A DNA stretch of 64,000 nt. Source: Saposhnikovia divaricata. Lineage: Eukaryota; Streptophyta; Magnoliopsida; Apiales; Apiaceae. Position 1 is the first letter of the stretch. Each line of letters starts with the position of its first letter. Where the stretch lies: positions 3,782,001-3,846,000 of the forward strand of contig CM071595.1 in the NCBI GenBank assembly GCA_036435485.1. The letters are read 5' to 3'. Positions 45,251-58,325 of the stretch are shown here, piece after piece. The notes below the pieces were generated by a model. It made no database searches. It saw only the letters and a program-made list of their open reading frames with translations, and had not been told where the DNA came from. The position numbers and the translations under genes were made by a program.

Positions 45251-48170
45251 CGGGTTATTGGGATTCAACAAAATTTTATTTGACGCGTTTAGGACCTAAA
45301 TCGGAGTTGATATAATCGAAACTCAATTTTCGGATATTCCCAAAGGGGTTAGTACACGGGATATTGTTAAAAATTGAGTTGGACCATTTTGTGGATATTT
45401 TTACATATTTTATTCCTATGGGTTATTGGAATTCAACGAAATTTTATTTGACGCTGTTCGGACCGGAATCGGAGCTGATATGATCGAAACTCGATTTTCG
45501 GATAATCTTAAAAAGGTGTTAGCATACGGGGTATTGTTAAAAATCGAGTCGGGCCACTTTGTGAATATTTTTACATATTTTGTTCCCATGGGTTATTGGA
45601 ATTCAACGAAATTTTATTTGACGAAATTCGGACCCGAATCGGAGCTGATATGATCGAAACTCGATTTTCGGATAATCTTAAAAAGGTGTTAGCATACGGG
45701 GTATCGTTAAAAATCCAGTCGGGCCATTTTGTGAATATTTTTACATATTTTGTTCCTAAGGAATCCTAAACCCTAAATCGTAAATCTTAAACCCCTAAAC
45801 CCTTACCCCTAAACCCTAAACCCTAAACCTTATACCCTGAACCCTAAAACCTTAAATCCTGAAACCCTAAACCTTAAACCCTAAACCAGCATTCAACCAA
45901 ATTTTATTTGATGCAGTTCGGACTTGAATCGAAGCTGATATGATCGAAACTCGGTTTTTGGATAATCCTCAAAGGGGTTGTTACACGGGATATTGTTAAA
46001 AATTGAGTCAGACCATTTTATGGATATTTTTACATATTTTGTTCCTATGGGTTATTGGAATTCAACGAAATTTTATTTGACGCAGCTCGGACCGGAATCG
46101 GAGCTGATATGATCGAAACTCAGTTTTCGGAAAATTCTCAAAGGGGTTAGTACATGGGATATTGTTAAAAATCAAGTCGAACCATTTTGTTGATATTTTT
46201 ATATATTTTGTTCCTATGGGTTATTAAAATTTAACAAAATTTTATTTGACGTAGTTCGAACCTGAATCGGACCTGATATGATTGAAAATCGGTTTTCGGA
46301 TAATCCTCAAAGGGGTTAGTACACGAAATATTGTTAAAAATCGGGTCGGACCATTTCATGGACATTTTTACATATTTTGTTCCTATGGGTTATTGGGATT
46401 CAACAAAATTTTATTTGACGCGTTTCGGACCTGAATCGGAGCTGATATAATGGAAACTCGATTTTCGGATAGTCCCAAAGGGGTTAGTACACGGGATATT
46501 GTTAAAAATCTAGTCGGACCATTTTGCGGATATTTTTACATATTTTGTTCCTATGGGTTATTGGAATTCAACGAAATTTTATTTGACGCAATTCGGACCT
46601 GAATCGAAGCTGATATAATCGAAACTCGGTTTTTGGATAATCCTCAAAGGGGCTAGTACATGGGATATTGTTAAAAATCGAGTCGGACCATTTTGTGGAT
46701 ATTTTTACATATTTTGTTCCTATGGGTTATTAGAATTCAATGAAATTTTATTTGGCACAGTTCGGACCTAAATCGAGGCTGAAATGATCAAAACTCGGTT
46801 TTCGGATAATCCTCAAAGGGGTTAGTACAGGGGATATTGTTAAAAATTGAGTCGGACCATTTTTTAGATATTTTTACATATTTTGTTCCTAAGGGTTATT
46901 AGAATTCAAAGAAATTTTATTTGACACAGTTCGGACCTGAATCGAGGCTGAAATGATCAAAACTCGGTTTTCGGATAATCCTCAAAGGGGTTAGAACACG
47001 GAATATTGTGAAAAATTGAGTTGGACCATTTTGTGGATATTTTTACATATTTTGTTCCTATGGGTTATTAGAATTCAATGAAATTTTATTTGGCAAACTT
47101 CGGACTTGAATTGAGGCTGAAATGATCAAAACTGGGTTTTCGGATAATCCTCAAAGGGGTTAGTACACGGGATATTGTTAAAAATTGAGTCGAACCATTT
47201 TGTGGATATTTTTACATATTTTGTTCCTATGGGTTATTAGAATTCAATGAAATTTTTTTGGCACAGTTCGGACCTGAATCGAGGCTGAAATGATCAAAAC
47301 TCGGTTTTCGGATAATCCTCAAAGGGTTAGTACACTGGATATTGTTAAAAATTGAGTCGAGCCATTTTGTGGATATTTTTACATATTTTGTTCCTATTGG
47401 TTATTGGAATTCAATGAAATTTTATTTGACGTAATTCGGACATAAATCGGAGATGATATGATCGAAACTTGATTTTCGGATATTCCCAAAGGGGTTAGTA
47501 CACGGGATATTGTTAAAAATTGAGTCGGACCATTTTGTGGGTATTTTTACATATTTTGCTCATATGGGTTATTAGAATTCAATAAAATTTTATTTGGCAC
47601 AGTTCGGACCTAAATCGAGGCTGAAATGATCAAAATTCGATTTTCGGATAATCCTCAAAGGTGTTAGTACACGGGATATTGTTAAAAATTGAGTCGGACC
47701 ATTTTATGGATATTTTTACATATTTTGTTCCTCTGGGTTATTGGAATTCATCGAAATTTTATTTGATGCAGTTCGGACCGGAATCGGAGCTGATATGATC
47801 GAAACTCGGTTTTCGTATAATCCTCAAAGGGGTTGATACACGGGATATTGTTAAAAAATTAGTCAGACTATTTTGTTGATATTTTTACATATTTTGTTCC
47901 TATGGGTTATTAGAACTCAAAAAAATTTTGTTTGACGCAGTTCGGACCTGAATCGAGGCTGAAATGAATAAAACTCGGTTTTCGGATAATCCTCAAAGGG
48001 GTTAGTACACGGAATATTGTTAAAAATTGAGTTGGACCATTTTGTGGATATTTTTACATATTTTGTTCCTATGGGTTATTAGAATTCAATGAAATTTTAT
48101 TTGGCACAGTTCGGACCTAAATCGAGGCTGAAATGATCAAAACTCTGTTTTCGGATAATCCTCAAAGGGG
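45250..48170. repeat. 3159-bp tandem duplication, copy 2 (slightly shorter)
   Basis: Repeats copy 1 from acgggttattggg through block 12 and the second HOR island. It departs from copy 1 at about 48170, where the last G monomer carries gtcagtacagggg and leads to the junction monomer. Confidence 0.85.
45762..45887. repeat. Telomere-like block 12, class Q3 (126 bp)
   Basis: Duplicate of block 11, 3159 bp away, with the same aatcctaaaccc start. Confidence 0.92.
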
Positions 48171-48241
48171 TCAGTACAGGGGATATTGTTAAAAATTGAG
48201 TCGGACCATTTTTTGGATATTTTTACATATTTTGTTCCTAT
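46724..48241. repeat. HOR island 2: A-H type satellite
   Basis: Monomers G, H, A, B, C, D, E, F, G with beta markers, the duplicate of island 1. It ends at a chimeric H/divergent monomer equal to the one at 13657, so its right edge mirrors the right edge of the main HOR array. Confidence 0.9.
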
Positions 48242-48409
48242 GGGTTATTAGAATTCAATGAAATTTTATTTGACACAGTTCGGATCTGAATCGAGGTTGA
48301 AATGATCAAAACTCGGTTTTCGGATAATCCTCAAAGGGTTAGTACACGGGATATTGTTAAAAATCAAGTCGGACCATTCTGTGGATATTTTTATATATTT
48401 TGTTCCTAT
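48242..48409. repeat. Chimeric junction monomer, second copy
   Basis: H-type first half and divergent-type second half, as at 13657-13824. The two differ at only a few bases (for example cggatctg here and catatctg there). Confidence 0.8.
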
Positions 48410-49080
48410 GGGTTATTAAAATTCAACAAAATTTTATTTGACGTAGTTCGAACCTGAATCGGACCTGATATGATTGAAAATCGGTTTTAGGATAATCCTC
48501 AAAGGGGTTAGTACACGAAATATTGTTAAAAATAGGGTCGGACTATTTCATGGACATTTTTACATATTTTGTTCCTATGGGTCATTGGGATTGAACAAAA
48601 TTTTATTTGACGCGTTTCGGACCTGAATCGGAGTTGATATAATGGAAACTCGATTTTCGGATATTCCTCAAAGGGGTTAGTACACGGGATATTGTTAAAA
48701 ATAGAGTCAGACCACTTTGTGGATATTTTTATATATTTGGTTCCTATGGGTTATTAGAATTCAATGAAATTTTATTTGACGCAGTTCGGACCGGAATCAG
48801 AGCTGGTATGATCGAAACTCGGTTTTCGTATAATCCTCAAAGGGGTTGATACACGGGATATTGTTAAAAATCAAGCCGAACCATTTTGTGGATATTTTTA
48901 TATATTTTGTTCCTATGGGTTATTAAAATTCAACAAAATTTTAATTGACGTAGTTCGAACCTGAATCGGACCTGATATGATTGAAAATCGGTTTTCGGAT
49001 AATCCTCAAAGGGGTTAGTACACGAAATATTGTTAAAAATCGGGTCGGACCATTTCATGGACAATTTTACATATTTTGTT

Positions 49081-50589
49081 CCTACGGGTTATTGGGATTC
49101 AACAAAATTTTATTTGACGCGTTTCGGACCTGAATCGGAGCTGTTATAATCGAAACTCGGTTTTTGGATAATCCTCAAAGGGGCTAATACATGGGATATT
49201 GTTAAAAATTGAGTCAAACCATTTTGTGGATATTTTTACATATTTTGTTCCTATGGGTTATTGGAATTCAACGAAATTTTATTTGACGCTGTTCGGACCG
49301 GAATCGGAGCTGATATGATCGAAACTCGGTTTTCGAAAAATTCTCAAAGGGGTTAGTACACGGGATATTGTTAAAAATCAAGTCGGACCATTTTGTGGAT
49401 ATTTTTATATATTTTGTTCCCATGGGTTATTGGAATTCAACGAAATTTTATTTGACACAGCTCGGACCGGAATCGGAGCTGATATGATCAGAACTCGGTT
49501 TTCGAAAAACTCTCAAAGGGGTTAGTACACGGGATATTGTTAAAAATCAAGTCGGACCATTTTGTGGATATTTTTATATATTTTGTTCCTATGGCTTATT
49601 AAAATTCAACAAAATTTTATTTGACGTAGTTCGAACCTGAATCGGACCTGATATGATTGAAAATCGGTTTTCGGATAATCCTCAAAGGGGTTAGTACACG
49701 AAATATTGTTAAAAATCGGGTCGGACCATTTCATGGACATTTTTACATATTTTGTTCCTATGGGTTATTGGGATTCAACAAAATTTTATTTGACGCGTTT
49801 CGGAGCTGATATAATCGAAACTCGATTTTTCGATATTCCCAAAGGGGTTAGTACACGGGATATTGTTAAAAATCGAGTCGGACCATTTTGTGGATATTTT
49901 TACATATTTTGTTCCTAAGGGTTATTGGAATTCAACAAAATTTTATTTGACGCAATTCGGACCTGAATCGGAGCTGATATAATCGAAACTCGGTTTTTGG
50001 ATAATCCTCAAAGGGGCTAGTACATGGGATATTGTTAAAAATCGAGTCGGACCATTTTGTGGATATTTTTACATATTTTGTTCCTATGGGTTATTGGGAT
50101 TCAATGAAATTTTATTTGAGGCAATTCGGAAATGAATCGGAGTTGATATGATCGAAACTCGGTTTTCGGAAAATTCTCAAAGGAGTTAGTACACGGGATA
50201 TTGTTAAAAATCAAGTCGGACCATTTTATGGATATTTTTACATATTTTGTTCCTGTGGGTTATTGGAATTCAACGAAATTTTATTTGACACAAGTCGGAC
50301 CGGAATCGGACCTGATATGATCAAAACTCGGTTTTCGGAAAACTCTCAAAGGGGTTAGTACACGGGATATTGTTAAAAATCAAGTCGGACCATTCTGTGG
50401 ATATTTTTATATATTTTGTTCCTATGGGTTATTAAAATTCAACAAAATTTTATTTGACGTAGTTCGAACCTGAATCGGACCTGATATGATTGAAAATCGG
50501 TTTTCGGATAATCCTCAAATGGGTTAGTACACGAAATATTGTTAAAAATCGGGTCGGACCATTTCATGGACAATTTTACATATTTTGTT
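49081..50589. repeat. 1509-bp tandem duplication, copy 1
   Basis: Nine monomers. Landmarks recur 1509 bp to the right, for example cctacgggttattggg at 49081 and 50590. The corresponding stretch in the 14-16 kb region is single. Exact edges are uncertain by a few hundred bases. Confidence 0.8.
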
Positions 50590-52081
50590 CCTACGGGTTA
50601 TTGGGATTCAACAAAATTTTATTTGACGCGTTTCGGACCTGAATCGGAGCTGTTATAATCGAAAGTCGGTTTTTGGATAATCCTCAAAGGGGCTAGTACA
50701 TGGGATATTGTTAAAAATTGAGTCAAACCATTTTGTGGATATTTTTACATATTTTGTTCCTATGGGTTATTGGAATTCAACGAAATTTTATTTGACGCTG
50801 TTCGGACCGGAATCGGTGCTGATATGATCGAAACTCGGTTTTCGAAAAATTCTCAAAGGGGTTAGTACACGGGATATTGTTAAAAATCAAGTCGGACCAT
50901 TTTGTGGATATTTTTATATATTTTGTTCCCATGGGTTATTGGAATTCAACGAAATTTTATTTGACACAGCTCGGACCGGAATCGGAGCTGATATGATCAG
51001 AACTCGGTTTTCGAAAAACTCTCAAAGGGGTTAGTACACGGGATATTGTTAAAAATCAAGTCGGACCATTTTGTGGATATTTTTATATATTTTGTTCCTA
51101 TGGCTTATTAAAATTCAACAAAATTTTATTTGACGTAGTTCGAACCTGAATCGGACCTGATATGATTGAAAATCGGTTTTCGGATAATCCTCAAAGGGGT
51201 TAGTACACGAAATATTGTTAAAAATCGGGTCGGACCATTTCATGGACATTTTTACATATTTTGTTCCTATGGGTTATTGGGATTCAACAAAATTTTATTT
51301 GACGCGTTTCGGAGCTGATATAATCGAAACTCGATTTTTCGATATTCCCAAAGGGGTTAGTACACGGGATATTGTTAAAAATCGAGTCGGACCATTTTGT
51401 GGATATTTTTACATATTTTGTTCCTAAGGGTTATTGGAATTCAACAAAATTTTATTTGACGCAATTCGGACCTGAATCGGAGCTGATATAATCGGAACTC
51501 GGTTTTTGGATAATCCTCAAAGGGGCTAGTACATGGGATATTGTTAAAAATCGAGTCGGACCATTTTGTGGATATTTTTACATATTTTGTTCCTATGGGT
51601 TATTGGGATTCAATGAAATTTTATTTGAGGTAATTCGGAAATGAATCGGAGTTGATATGATCGAAACTCGGTTTTCGGAAAATTCTCAAAGGAGTTAGTA
51701 CACGGGATATTGTTAAAAATCAAGTCGGACCATTTTATGGATATTTTTACATATTTTGTTCCTGTGGGTTATTGGAATTCAACGAAATTTTATTTGACAC
51801 AGGTCGGACCGGAATCGGACCTGATATGATCAAAACTCGGTTTTCGGAAAACTCTCAAAGGGGTTAGTACACGGGATATTGTTAAAAATCAAGTCGGACC
51901 ATTCTGTGGATATTTTTATATATTTTGTTCCTATGGGTTATTAAAATTCAACAAAATTTTATTTGACGTAGTTCGAACCTGAATCGGACCTGATATGATT
52001 GAAAATCGGTTTTCGGATAATCCTCAAAGGGGTTAGTACACGAAATATTGTTAAAAATCGGGTCGGACCATTTCATGGACA
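50590..52081. repeat. 1509-bp tandem duplication, copy 2
   Basis: Matches copy 1 until about 52081, where cctatgggtcattggg replaces cctacgggttattggg. It carries a few private changes, such as gaggtaattcgg and atcggaactcgg. Confidence 0.8.
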
Positions 52082-52611
52082 TTTTTACATATTTTGTTCC
52101 TATGGGTCATTGGGATTCAACAAAATTTTATTTGACGCGTTTCGGACCTGAATCGGAGCTGATATAATGGAAACTCGATTTTCGGATATTCCCAAAGGGG
52201 TTAGTACACGGGATATTGTTAAAAATCGAGTCGGACCATTTTGTGGATATTTTTACATATTTTGTTCCTATGGGTTATTGGAATTCAATGAAATTTTATT
52301 TGGTGCCGGTCGGACCTGATCGGGGCTGAAATGACCGAAACTCGGTTTTCGGATAATCCTCAAAGGGGTTAGTACACTGGATATTGTTAAAAATCGAGTC
52401 GAACCATTGTATGGATATTTTTACATATTTTGTTCTTATGGGTAATTGGAATTCAACGAAATTTTATTTGACGAAATTCGGACACGAATCGGAGCTGATA
52501 TGATCGAAACTCGATTTTCGGATAATCTTAAAAAGGTGTTAGCATACGGGGTATTGTTAAAAATCGAGTCGGGCCATTTTGTGAATATTTTTACATATTT
52601 TGTTCCTAAGG

Positions 52612-52758
52612 AACCCTAAACCCTAAACCCTAAACCCTAAATCGTAAATCTTAAACCCCTAAACCCTTACCCCTAAACCCTAAACCCTAAACCTTAGACC
52701 CTGAACCCTAAAACCTTAAATCCTAAAACCCGAAACCCTAAACCTTAAACCCTAAACC
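52612..52758. repeat. Telomere-like block 13, class P (147 bp, longest)
   Basis: Begins with four clean heptamers, one more than block 1. Carries aacccgaaaccc and is followed by aacattcaacc. Confidence 0.92.
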
Positions 52759-53597
52759 AACATTCAACCAAATTTTATTTGATGCAGTTCGGACTTGAAT
52801 CGAAGCTTATATGATCGAAACTCGGTTTTCGGATAATCCTCAAAGGGGTTAGTACACGGGATATTGTTAAAAATCGAGTCGGACCACTTTGTGGATATTT
52901 TTACATATTTGGTTCCTGTGGGTTATTAGAATTCAATGAAATTTTATTTGACGCAGTTCGGACCGGAATCAGAGCTGATATGATCGAAACTCGGCTTTCG
53001 GAAAATTCTGAAAGGGATTAGTCCACGGGATATTGTTAAAAATCAAGCCGAACCATTTTGTGGATATTTTTATATATTTTGTTCCTATGGGTTATTAAAA
53101 TTCAACAAAATTTTATTTGACGTAGTTCGAACCTGAATCGGACCTGATATGATTGAAAATCGGTTTTCGGATAATCCTCAAAGGGGTTAGTCCACTAAAT
53201 ATTGTTAAAAATCGGGTCGGACCATTTCATGGACATTTTTACATATTTTGTTCCTACGGGTTATTGGGATTCAACAAAATTTTATTTGACGCGTTTCGGA
53301 CCTGAATCGGAGCTTATATAATCGAAACTCGATTTTCGGATATTCCCAAATGGGTTAGTACACGGGATATTGTTAAAAATCGAGTCGGACCATTTTATGG
53401 ATATTTTTACATATTTTGTTCCTAAGGGTTATTGGAATTCAACAAAATTTTATTTGACGCAATTCGGACCTGAATCGGAGCTGATATAATCGAAACTCGG
53501 TTTCTGGATAATCTTAAAAAGGTGTTAGCATACGGGGTATTGTTAAAAATCGAGTCGGGCCATTTTGTGAATATTTTTACATATTTTGTTCCTAAGG

Positions 53598-53730
53598 AAC
53601 CCTAAACCCAAAACCCTAAATCGTAAATCTGAAACCCCTAAACCCTTACCCCTAAACCCTAAACCTTACACCCTGAACCCTAAAACCTTAAATCTTAAAA
53701 CCCTAAACCCTAAACCTTAAACCCTAAACC
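53598..53730. repeat. Telomere-like block 14, class Q1 (133 bp)
   Basis: Contains aacccaaaaccc and cttacaccctg. Followed by agcattcaacc. Same as blocks 2 and 16. Confidence 0.92.
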
Positions 53731-54909
53731 AGCATTCAACCAAATTTTATTTGTTGCAGTTCGGACTTGAATCGAAGCTGATATGATCGAAACTCGGTTT
53801 TCGGATAATCCTCAAAGGGGTTGTTATACGGGATATTGTTAAAAATCGAGTCAGACCATTTTATGGATATTTTTACATATTTTGTTCCTATGGGTTTTTG
53901 GAATTCAACGAAATTTTATTTGACGCAGCTCGGACCGGAATCGGAGCTGATATGATCGAAACTCGGTTTTCGGAAAATTCTCAAAGGGGTTAGTACATGG
54001 GATATTGTTAAAAATCAAGTCGAACCATTTTGTGGATATTTTTATATATTTTGTTCCTCTGGGTTATTGGAATTCAATGAAATTTTATTTGGTGCCGTTC
54101 GGACCTGAATCGGGGCTGAAATGAACGAAACTCGATTTTCGGAAAATTCTCAAAGGGGTTATAGTACACGGGATATTGTTAAAAATCAAGTCGGGCCATT
54201 TTGTGGATATTTTTACATATTTTGTTCCTACGGGTTATTGGAATTTAACGAAATTTTATTTGACGCTGTTCGGACCGGAATCGGAGCTGATATGATCGAA
54301 ACTCGGTTTTCGGGAAAATTCTCAAAGGGGTTAGTACACGGGATATTGTTAAAAATCAAGTAAGACCAATTTGTGGATATTTTTACATATTTTGTTCCTA
54401 TGGGTTATTGGAATTCAACGAAATTTATTTGACGCAATTCGGACCTGAATCGGAGCTGATATAATCGAAACTCGATTTTTGGATAATCCTCAAAGGGGCT
54501 AGTACATGGGATATTGTTAAAAATCGAGTCGGACCATTTTGTGGATATTTTTACATATTTTTTTCCTATGGGTTACTGGAATTCAATGAAATTTTATTTG
54601 GTGCCGGTCGGACCTGATCGGGGCTGAAATGACCGAAACTCGGTTTTCGGATAATCCTCAAAGGGGTTAGTACACTGGATATTGTTAAAAATCGAGTCGA
54701 ACCATTGTATGGATATTTTTACATATTTTGTTCTTATGGGTAATTGGAATTCAACGAAATTTTATTTGACGAAATTCGGACACGAATCGGAGCTGATATG
54801 ATCGAAACTCGATTTTCGGATAATCTTAAAAAGGTGTTAGCATACGGGGTATTGTTAAAAATCGAGTCGGGCCATTTTGTGAATATTTTTACATATTTTG
54901 TTCCTAAGG

Positions 54910-55042
54910 AACCCTAAACCCTAAACCCTAAATCGTAAATCTTAAACCCCTAAACCCTTACCCCTAAACCCTAAACCTTAGACCCTGAACCCTAAAACCT
55001 TAAATCCTAAAACCCGAAACCCTAAACCTTAAACCCTAAACC
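54910..55042. repeat. Telomere-like block 15, class P (133 bp)
   Basis: Carries aacccgaaaccc. Two heptamers shorter than block 13, one at the left end and one in the middle. Confidence 0.92.
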
Positions 55043-56920
55043 AACATTCAACCAAATTTTATTTGATGCAGTTCGGACTTGAATCGAAGCTTATATGATC
55101 GAAACTCGGTTTTCGGATAATCCTCAAAGGGGTTAGTACACGGGATATTGTTAAAAATCGAGTCGGACCACTTTGTGGATATTTTTACATATTTGGTTCC
55201 TGTGGGTTATTAGAATTCAATGAAATTTTATTTGACGCAGTTCGGACCGGAATCAGAGCTGATATGATCGAAACTCGGCTTTCGGAAAATTCTGAAAGGG
55301 ATTAGTCCACGGGATATTGTTAAAAATCAAGCCGAACCATTTTGTGGATATTTTTATATATTTTGTTCCTATGGGTTATTAAAATTCAACAAAATTTTAT
55401 TTGACGTAGTTCGAACCTGAATCGGACCTGATATGATTGAAAATCGGTTTTCGGATAATCCTCAAAGGGGTTAGTCCACTAAATATTGTTAAAAATCGGG
55501 TCGGACCATTTCATGGACATTTTTACATATTTTGTTCCTACGGGTTATTGGGATTCAACAAAATTTTATTTGACGCGTTTCGGACCTGAATCGGAGCTTA
55601 TATAATCGAAACTCGATTTTCGGATATTCCCAAATGGGTTAGTACACGGGATATTGTTAAAAATCGAGTCGGACCATTTTGTGGATATTTTTACATATTT
55701 TGTTCCTAAGGGTTATTGGAATTCAACAAAATTTTATTTGACGCAATTCGGACCTGAATCGGAGCTGATATAATCGAAACTCGGTTTTTGGATAATCTTA
55801 AAAAGGTGTTAGCATACGGGGTATTGTTAAAAATCGAGTCGGGCCATTTTGTGAATATTTTTACATATTTTGTTCCTAAGGAACCCTAAACCCAAAACCC
55901 TAAATCGTAAATCTGAAACCCCTAAACCCTTACCCCTAAACCCTAAACCTTACACCCTGAACCCTAAAACCTTAAATCTTAAAACCCTAAACCCTAAACC
56001 TTAAACCCTAAACCAGCATTCAACCAAATTTTATTTGTTGCAGTTCGGACTTGAATCGAAGCTGATATGATCGAAACTCGGTTTTCGGATAATCCTCAAA
56101 GGGGTTGTTATACGGGATATTGTTAAAAATCGAGTCAGACCATTTTATGGATATTTTTACATATTTTGTTCCTATGGGTTTTTGGAATTCAACGAAATTT
56201 TATTTGACGCAGCTCGGACCGGAATCGGAGCTGATATGATCGAAACTCGGTTTTCGGAAAATTCTCAAAGGGGTTAGTACATGGGATATTGTTAAAAATC
56301 AAGTCGAACCATTTTGTGGATATTTTTATATATTTTGTTCCTCTGGGTTATTGGAATTCAATGAAATTTTATTTGGTGCCGTTCGGACCTGAATCGGGGC
56401 TGAAATGAACGAAACTCGATTTTCGGAAAATTCTCAAAGGGGTTATAGTACACGGGATATTGTTAAAAATCAAGTCGGGCCATTTTGTGGATATTTTTAC
56501 ATATTTTGTTCCTACGGGTTATTGGAATTTAACGAAATTTTATTTGACGCTGTTCGGACCGGAATCGGAGCTGATATGATCGAAACTCGGTTTTCGGGAA
56601 AATTCTCAAAGGGGTTAGTACACGGGATATTGTTAAAAATCAAGTAAGACCAATTTGTGGATATTTTTACATATTTTGTTCCTATGGGTTATTGGAATTC
56701 AACGAAATTTATTTGACGCAATTCGGACCTGAATCGGAGCTGATATAATCGAAACTCGATTTTTGGATAATCCTCAAAGGGGCTAGTACATGGGATATTG
56801 TTAAAAATCGAGTCGGACCATTTTGTGGATATTTTTACATATTTTTTTCCTATGGGTTACTGGAATTCAATGAAATTTTATTTGGTGCCGGTCGGACCTG
56901 ATCGGGGCTGAAATGACCGA
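55043..56920. repeat. 2284-bp tandem duplication, copy 2 (partial)
   Basis: Repeats 52759-54636 at a 2284-bp shift, then diverges at about 56920 (cgaaacccgg where copy 1 has cgaaactcgg). It continues into a class R block where copy 1 has a class P block. Confidence 0.82.
55882..56014. repeat. Telomere-like block 16, class Q1 (133 bp)
   Basis: Duplicate of block 14, with aacccaaaaccc and cttacaccctg. Confidence 0.92.
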
Positions 56921-57193
56921 AACCCGGTTTTCGGATAATCCTCAAAGGGGTTAGTACACTGGATATTGTTAAAAATCGAGTCGAACCATTATATGGATAT
57001 TTTTACATATTTTGTTCTTATGGGTTATTGGAATTCAACGAAATTTTATTTGACGAAATTCGGACCCGAATCGGAGCTGATATGATCGAAACTCAATTTT
57101 CGGATAATCTTAAAAAGGTGTTAGCATACGGGGTATTGTTAAAAATCGAGTCTGGGCATTTTGTGAATATTTTTACATATTTTGTTCCTAAGG

Positions 57194-57319
57194 AACCCTA
57201 AACCCTAAATCGTAAATCTTAGACCCCTAAACCCTTACCCCTAAACCCTAAACCTTAGACCCTAAACCCTAAAACCTTAAATCCTAAAACCCTAAACCCT
57301 AAACCTTAAACCCTAAACC
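57194..57319. repeat. Telomere-like block 17, class R (126 bp)
   Basis: cttagacccc and tgcattcaacc mark class R. It retains the cttagaccctaaaccc part missing from blocks 3 and 6, hence three heptamers longer. Confidence 0.92.
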
Positions 57320-58325
57320 TGCATTCAACCAAATTTTATTTGTTGCAGTTCGGACTTGAATCGAAGCTGATATGATCGAAACTCAGTTTTCGGATAATCC
57401 TCAAAGGGGTTAGTACACGGGATATTGTTAAAAATAGAGTCGGACCACTTTGTGGATATTTTTACATATTTGGTTCCTATGGGTTATTAGAATTCAATGA
57501 AATTTTATTTGACGCAGTTCGGACCGGAATCAGAGCTGATATGATCGAAACTCGGCTTTCGGAAAATTCTTAAAGGGGTTAGTCCACGTGATATTGTTAA
57601 AAATCAAGCCGAAACATTTTGTGGATATTTTTATATATTTTGTTCCTATGGGTTATTAAAATTCAACAAAATTTTATTTGACGTAGTTCGAACCTGAATC
57701 GGACCTGATATGATTGAAAATCGGTTTTCGGATAATCCTCAAAGGGGTTAGTACACGAAATATTGTTAAAAATCGGGTCGGACCATTTCATGGACAATTT
57801 TACATATTTTGTTCCTACGGGTTATTGGGATTCAACAAAATTTTATTTGACGCGTTTCGGACCTGAATCGGAGCTGTTATAATCGAAACTCGGTTTTCGG
57901 AAAATTCTCAAAGGGGTTAGTACACGGGATATTGTTAAAAATCAAGTCGGACCATTTTGTGGATATTTTTACATATTTTGTTCCTATGGGTTATTGGAAT
58001 TCAACGAAATTTTATTTGACACAGTTCGGACCGGAATCGGAGCTGATTTGATCAAAACTCGGTTTTCAAAAAACTCTCAAAGGGGTTAGTACACGGGATA
58101 TTGTTAAAAATCAAGTCGGACCAATTTGTGGATATTTTTATATATTTTGTTCCTATGGGTTATTAAAATTGAACAAAATTTTATTTGACGTAGTTCGAAC
58201 CTGAATCGGACCTGATATGATTGAAAATCGGTTTTCGGATAATCCTCAAAGGGGTTAGTACACGAAATATTGTTAAAAATCGGGTCGGACCATTTCATGG
58301 ACATTTTTACATATTTTGTTCCAAT

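Larger units (their letters stand above)
52759..55042. repeat. 2284-bp tandem duplication, copy 1
   Basis: Runs from the end of block 13 to the end of block 15 and includes blocks 14 and 15. The following 2 kb repeats it at a 2284-bp shift (block 14 at 53598 and block 16 at 55882). Confidence 0.85.
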
